From the NCBI GenBank assembly GCA_900239685.1, contig OENT01000318.1, forward strand, positions 1-64,000: a stretch of 64,000 bases of DNA, given 5' to 3'. Of the stretch, positions 62,530 through 64,000 are shown piece after piece (the stretch's first letter is position 1; every line of letters starts with the position of its first letter). The DNA comes from Rotaria macrura (taxonomy: Eukaryota; Rotifera; Eurotatoria; Philodinida; Philodinidae). The translations under genes and the position numbers were made by a program. The notes below the pieces were generated by a model. It made no database searches. It was not told the DNA's origin and saw only the letters and a list, made by a program, of their open reading frames with translations.

Positions 62530-64000
62530 CTACAAAGAACAAAGAAAGGAGTCATCATTGTCGCAATAGAAGTTGATGCAAAAGAAAAAATTCTTCTTCG
62601 AAGGATATTTGGTAGAATTGTAGAGCATTGTCTCTCCGCTGATATTTGCGAAATTATAAAAATGGTTTTCCTCACAGATATAAATTTCTCATTCGAAATA
62701 GAATTGAAGATGACCGTGTTTGAGAACTATCTGTACAAATTTTTGCTAAGATTGATTATCCTGTAGGAAAAATGAAAAATCTTTTGCATTTGATTTGCAA
62801 GTTTTAGAAGAAACTCATTTTTGAAAAATATTACAGAAACACTGCTGAAGGTGAAAGAGGGATGCTTGAGGTGTGCTCTGAAAATGTAGCAGTACCGTTT
62901 AAGATTTTGGAAAAATCCTCTGACTTCTTGCCAGTCGTGGGACGTAATTGATGATCCCTTTAACTAAAAACATTTTTGAAAAGTAGGAAATAAAATTAGT
63001 GTATTTACGTCAAAATATTCCTAGTTTTCAGCATTTTGGGCCAGAAATATCTATATGGGATGTTAAAAATAACGTATGAGCTTGAGGGTGTGGGTTTGTA
63101 TTGGTAGACACATGAGTCCTTCACTTCGTCCACCCTCACTCTCACATGCAATGATATTAATTGATATCCATAGATAACCGTTAGGATTCCTGTTTGCGTG
63201 AATTATTCAAGCTCTTCTGGCCGAAATCTTTTGCATCAGATTAAAATGCTAACAAGATTTCTATTAACCTTGGAAGAAGATCTAAAAATTAAAGGAAAGT
63301 AAACTAAAAGCATAAGAAGTTGAAAAATGCTTTGCAGATTTTATCCAGATTTTGATATAAACCATACCTATTAGTTGTATTACTAACTTTACTTTTAGCT
63401 AATATTTGATGAAGTGCCCCTAAATGATTGGTAACAATGAAATTGTCGAATCCTTGAGTGATCTATGTAAATGTGACTGACTCTTTAGCAAAGCAAATAT
63501 CAGGATTACGTTATAATCTTTACAGATACACCGGTGAAATCCTTTCAGGATCAATAAGAATCAGTGTTGCAAAAGTTCTTGGAAATTTTTGCTACGATCT
63601 TTTCCTAAAAAAGGATGTGAACCAAGGAAACTATTTTTAACTTTTAACCATACAGAAAGAAGATCTTTAACAAACAAGCTGGATTATCAATAGGAAACAA
63701 CGAGAAGTTTGTTAAAAATTATCACGACTGTTTGCTATGGATATCTTCTAGCAGGAGACGAGATTTCCGTCGATAATTATGAAAGCAGACGTTAACTCGG
63801 AGGAGGTTAGAAGAGTATCCTATTAACACTATTGCCATTAATTGATTGAAAGGCATCTATCAACTAGACTTGCAACCGGTCGCCCGTACCGGTGGGTTTT
63901 CGTCGGTTTCCCAACAATCTTTACCACCATGTAACTATAAGTCAATTTTTTGTAAAACGCCATCTAAAAGGATTTTCGAAGTATATAGGATAGATTTTTG
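62530..64000. other. Right-edge intergenic region
   Basis: May contain the first exon of the NHL gene. A GAGGGTGTGGG motif near 63084 and a CCACCCTCACTCTCAC motif near 63129 form a loose inverted pair. CTAGACTTGCAACCGG near 63867 looks like a transposon end whose partner would lie outside the window. Nothing else is supported. Confidence 0.35.

Noticed and set aside
1..64000. CRISPR arrays, bacterial operons or prophage
   Set aside because: Spliced animal genes dominate, and no regularly spaced direct repeats of CRISPR type are present.

Overview
This is a eukaryotic nuclear window. The genes are split by short GT-AG introns, mostly 54-80 nt, with all three phases used; the spacers are AT-rich and there is one intact tRNA gene. 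The gene set is animal: an innexin, a Kv2/Shab potassium channel, acyloxyacyl hydrolase, a GINS subunit and an NHL-repeat propeller protein. An NHL-rich genome, compact introns and telomere-like TGTGGG/CCCACA sequence point to a rotifer, most likely a bdelloid. That assignment is inference.

Layout, left to right. 0.27-0.64 kb: a small secreted His-rich protein (-). 5.1-5.9 kb: a triple YrhK-like membrane protein (+). 8.6-10.2 kb: an ARF-type GTPase fused to two copies of an uncharacterised domain (+). 10.5-12.4 kb: complete three-exon AOAH (-). 13.9-15.5 kb: an unrecognised multi-exon gene (-). 18.3 and 19.8 kb: two small ORFs. 22.6-26.9 kb: an 11-exon gene whose C-terminal half matches MEIOC (-). 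28.2 kb: tRNA-Gln(UUG). 29.1-30.1 kb: a mitochondrial-type Sel1-repeat protein resembling DELE1 (+). 32.3-32.9 kb: GINS2/PSF2 (-). 37.4-37.8 kb: a stand-alone mariner-type HTH_48 protein (-). 40.3-42.9 kb: Kv2/Shab channel (+). 43-49.5 kb: a long gene-free stretch. 49.6-50.7 kb: innexin (+). 59.2 kb: a small hydrophilic protein (+). 61.6-62.5 kb: an NHL propeller (-).

The 52.1-60.9 kb interval between innexin and the NHL gene is a mobile-element cluster. It holds a 379-bp hAT-like MITE with target duplication GTGTCAAT. Next to it is a 5.66-kb hAT-like element with duplication GTTGTTGT. Inside that element sit two further complete insertions, a 215-bp relative with duplication CTACCTTT and a 2.43-kb long-TIR element with duplication CAGGCGAC. 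All four have perfect 8-bp target duplications and none shows a recognisable transposase. A fifth element, a 1.07-kb foldback, ends on both sides in an 18-bp perfect palindrome and carries telomere-like decamers and a 56-57-bp tandem repeat in its loop.

The genes form no operon-like functional unit. The items most worth follow-up are the ARF fusion (catalytic Gln71 replaced by Cys), a MEIOC homologue in what may be an asexual lineage, and the nested hAT stack. Exon coordinates come from reading splice signals and frame continuity by eye; each multi-exon model given with a total length closes in frame.
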